NCBI GenBank assembly: GCA_903959715.1
Contig: CAJBXX010000268.1
Coordinates: forward strand, 1-7,746
Origin: an uncultured Alphaproteobacteria bacterium
GTDB lineage: Bacteria; Pseudomonadota; Alphaproteobacteria; Rickettsiales; UBA1997
Reading direction: 5' to 3'
DNA length: 7,746 nucleotides
Made by a program: the position numbers and the translations under genes. The notes beneath the pieces were generated by a model that had not been told where the DNA came from, did no database searches, and saw only the letters and a program-made list of their open reading frames with translations. Shown piece after piece: positions 6,546 through 7,746 of the stretch; position 1 is the stretch's first letter, and each line of letters begins with the position of its first letter.

Positions 6546-7684
6546 GATTTTTTTTGCATTAATGGATTTGAGCCATCCATCATTGAATTTGTCATTGGAT
6601 CGCCTCCACTTTGATTTGGATCGCCTTGTTGCATCATCATTTGCGACATCGGATCAGGAGAACCGCCTTGCGATTGACCGCCTTGTTGCATCATCATTTG
6701 CGACATCGGATCATTCGCCATATTCGGCATCATTTGTGGCGATGGAGTACTAAATTGAGGCATTGATCTTTGAGGCATGGAAGTCATTGAAGAATTGGCA
6801 TCATCATATCCGCCGACTTCAAAGCCCTGCATCGGCTTAACATTTTTATCATTGGGCATTACAGTTGATTGACGAGTTTTGCCGTTGGTATAAGTTTGCA
6901 TATTATAAACACAAACTATATCGCTACCATTACGCAAACTATATTGCGGGGCAACTTTCTCAACAATCATGTAATTACCAGCAATTCTATAATTTACTAA
7001 AGATTCAAAGCCTTCGGAATCAACTGAGTAAATCGCTGGAACTTCGGAGTTTTTTGAATTAAATTGGAAGTAAGTGAAAACGCCATCATCAAATACTTTA
7101 GAAGGTGCGATGGTTTTCTCGCCGGTATATTGATAATTGAAATTATAATTTGATAAATCACGCATATCAGGCTCATCGGAAGGCGGAGTTTTGGCGAATT
7201 CAACTAAATTTTTATCTTTATCATCTGGATAAGAAAACTTAACGACAAAAATTAAATCCTTATCATTCAAACCCCTCGCCTCTTTGGCTACAAGCTCAAA
7301 ATGATAAACTCTTTTACTACTTAAAACTGTCATGTTTGTTTCGGAATTATCTTCGCCAACCGGCTTTAAAAAAATACGATTATCAAGAGTTTCAACAAGC
7401 CACAAAGTTGGATTGCCCATCGAAATGGTATTTATAGTTTCTCCCGCTTCAAATTCGATGAATCCTTGATAAGTGTAATGACCAAAATAACGATAAAGTT
7501 CATTAGGATTATAAACATAACTGCGAAATTTTTTTTCACTTCCGAGATAGCGTGGAAGCTGAGCGGAATAAGAATTACAAGGCAAAAAAGAAAGCATCAT
7601 AAAAATATTTAACAATAAATAAAAATGCTTTGAATTGCGATTCTTTAAAAAAAATATTTTTGATAAATTAATTTTATTAATCAT
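6512..7684 (-). CDS. virB9: VirB9/TrbG/CagX-family type IV secretion protein with Met/Gln-rich C-terminal extension
   Basis: VirB9 proteins are periplasmic and form the outer-membrane core complex of type IV secretion systems with VirB7 and VirB10. Residues 1-41 look like a signal peptide: a Lys/Asn-rich start, a hydrophobic core (21-35) and probable cleavage after SYSA. The N-terminal domain has YVYNPNELYRYFGHYTYQGF (56-75), IEFEAGETINTISMG (76-90), RIFLKPV (103-109) and TNMTVLSSKRVYHFEL (116-131). The C-terminal domain has KVFDDGVFTYFQF (196-208), VPAIYSVDSEGFESLVNYRI (215-234) and VCVYN (257-261). Canonical VirB9 ends soon after this point. Here about 125 further residues follow, rich in Met, Gln, Ser, Pro and Gly, with DPMSQMMMQQG at 325-335 and 344-354. 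The last residues are basic (KKSARSRALGLPF) and the stop is a tandem TAA TAA. The downstream neighbour on the same strand is trmFO, not virB10. The family call is firm; the role of the tail is unknown. Confidence 0.92.
   Translation of the reverse strand: MINKINLSKIFFLKNRNSKHFYLLLNIFMMLSFLPCNSYSAQLPRYLGSEKKFRSYVYNPNELYRYFGHYTYQGFIEFEAGETINTISMGNPTLWLVETLDNRIFLKPVGEDNSETNMTVLSSKRVYHFELVAKEARGLNDKDLIFVVKFSYPDDKDKNLVEFAKTPPSDEPDMRDLSNYNFNYQYTGEKTIAPSKVFDDGVFTYFQFNSKNSEVPAIYSVDSEGFESLVNYRIAGNYMIVEKVAPQYSLRNGSDIVCVYNMQTYTNGKTRQSTVMPNDKNVKPMQGFEVGGYDDANSSMTSMPQRSMPQFSTPSPQMMPNMANDPMSQMMMQQGGQSQGGSPDPMSQMMMQQGDPNQSGGDPMTNSMMDGSNPLMQKKSARSRALGLPF
6622..6713 (-). repeat. In-frame 35-bp direct repeat in the virB9 tail
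   Basis: The 35 bases at 6622-6656 recur exactly at 6679-6713, an offset of 57 bp (19 codons). Each copy encodes DPMSQMMMQQG, and a degenerate third version (DPMTNSMMDG, residues 362-371) lies nearer the C-terminus. Exact identity at the DNA level points to recent slippage or duplication. Confidence 0.9.
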
Positions 7685-7746
7685 AGAATTTTAAATATTA
7701 GTGTGTTTTTTAAATCTATTTTTTGTATTTAATATTTTTTAAAACT

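Noticed and set aside
6451..6753. Plus-strand 100-codon open frame opposite the virB9 tail, with an internally repeated VASSFATSD peptide
   Set aside because: It starts at TTG, and its repeat is simply the antisense reading of the DPMSQMMMQQG coding repeat. The minus-strand frame belongs to a recognised family.
6865..7203. Short open frames on both strands within the virB9-like gene
   Set aside because: They overlap the conserved VirB9 C-terminal domain in other frames and show no independent signal.

Overview
The window is AT-rich DNA that reads as a low-GC alphaproteobacterium, most likely a member of the Rickettsiales or a related host-associated lineage. The reasons are a VirB9-type type IV secretion protein, a Der GTPase with the NKxE form of its first G4 motif (which I associate with alphaproteobacterial Der), the base composition, and start codons mostly without a recognisable Shine-Dalgarno sequence. 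The order-level assignment is inference; no rRNA or other marker gene is present.

Layout from left to right. Positions 1-1061 (minus strand, running off the left edge) encode an acidic, low-complexity protein with internal tandem repeats that I cannot name. A 140-bp AT-rich spacer separates it from a divergent plus-strand pair: cstA (1202-3193), a CstA/BtsT-type pyruvate (or peptide) transporter, and an abutting 59-codon ybdD-like gene (3194-3373). The small gene is recognised by its C-terminal Arg-Cys-Cys and its position after cstA. Then comes der (3429-4895, plus), the double-GTPase ribosome assembly factor, with its own candidate promoter overlapping the end of the ybdD-like gene. It converges, with only 9 bp between the stop codons, on trmFO (4905-6296, minus), the folate/FAD-dependent tRNA U54 methyltransferase.

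A 215-bp gap (6297-6511) holds a strong two-part hairpin (6383-6418) and part of an anomalously GC-rich patch (about 6474-6545). Beyond it lies a minus-strand virB9-like gene (6512-7684) with a signal peptide, both VirB9 domains and an unusual Met/Gln-rich C-terminal extension of about 125 residues. The GC-rich patch supplies the last residues of that protein.

Functionally, most of the window is housekeeping or nutrition: carboxylate uptake, ribosome assembly and tRNA modification. The two less ordinary genes are the repeat-bearing acidic protein and the tailed VirB9 homologue. No CRISPR array, transposase, tRNA or rRNA gene was found. The parts most worth a second look are the VirB9 tail, the GC-rich patch and hairpin downstream of it, and the partly homogenised repeats of the acidic protein.
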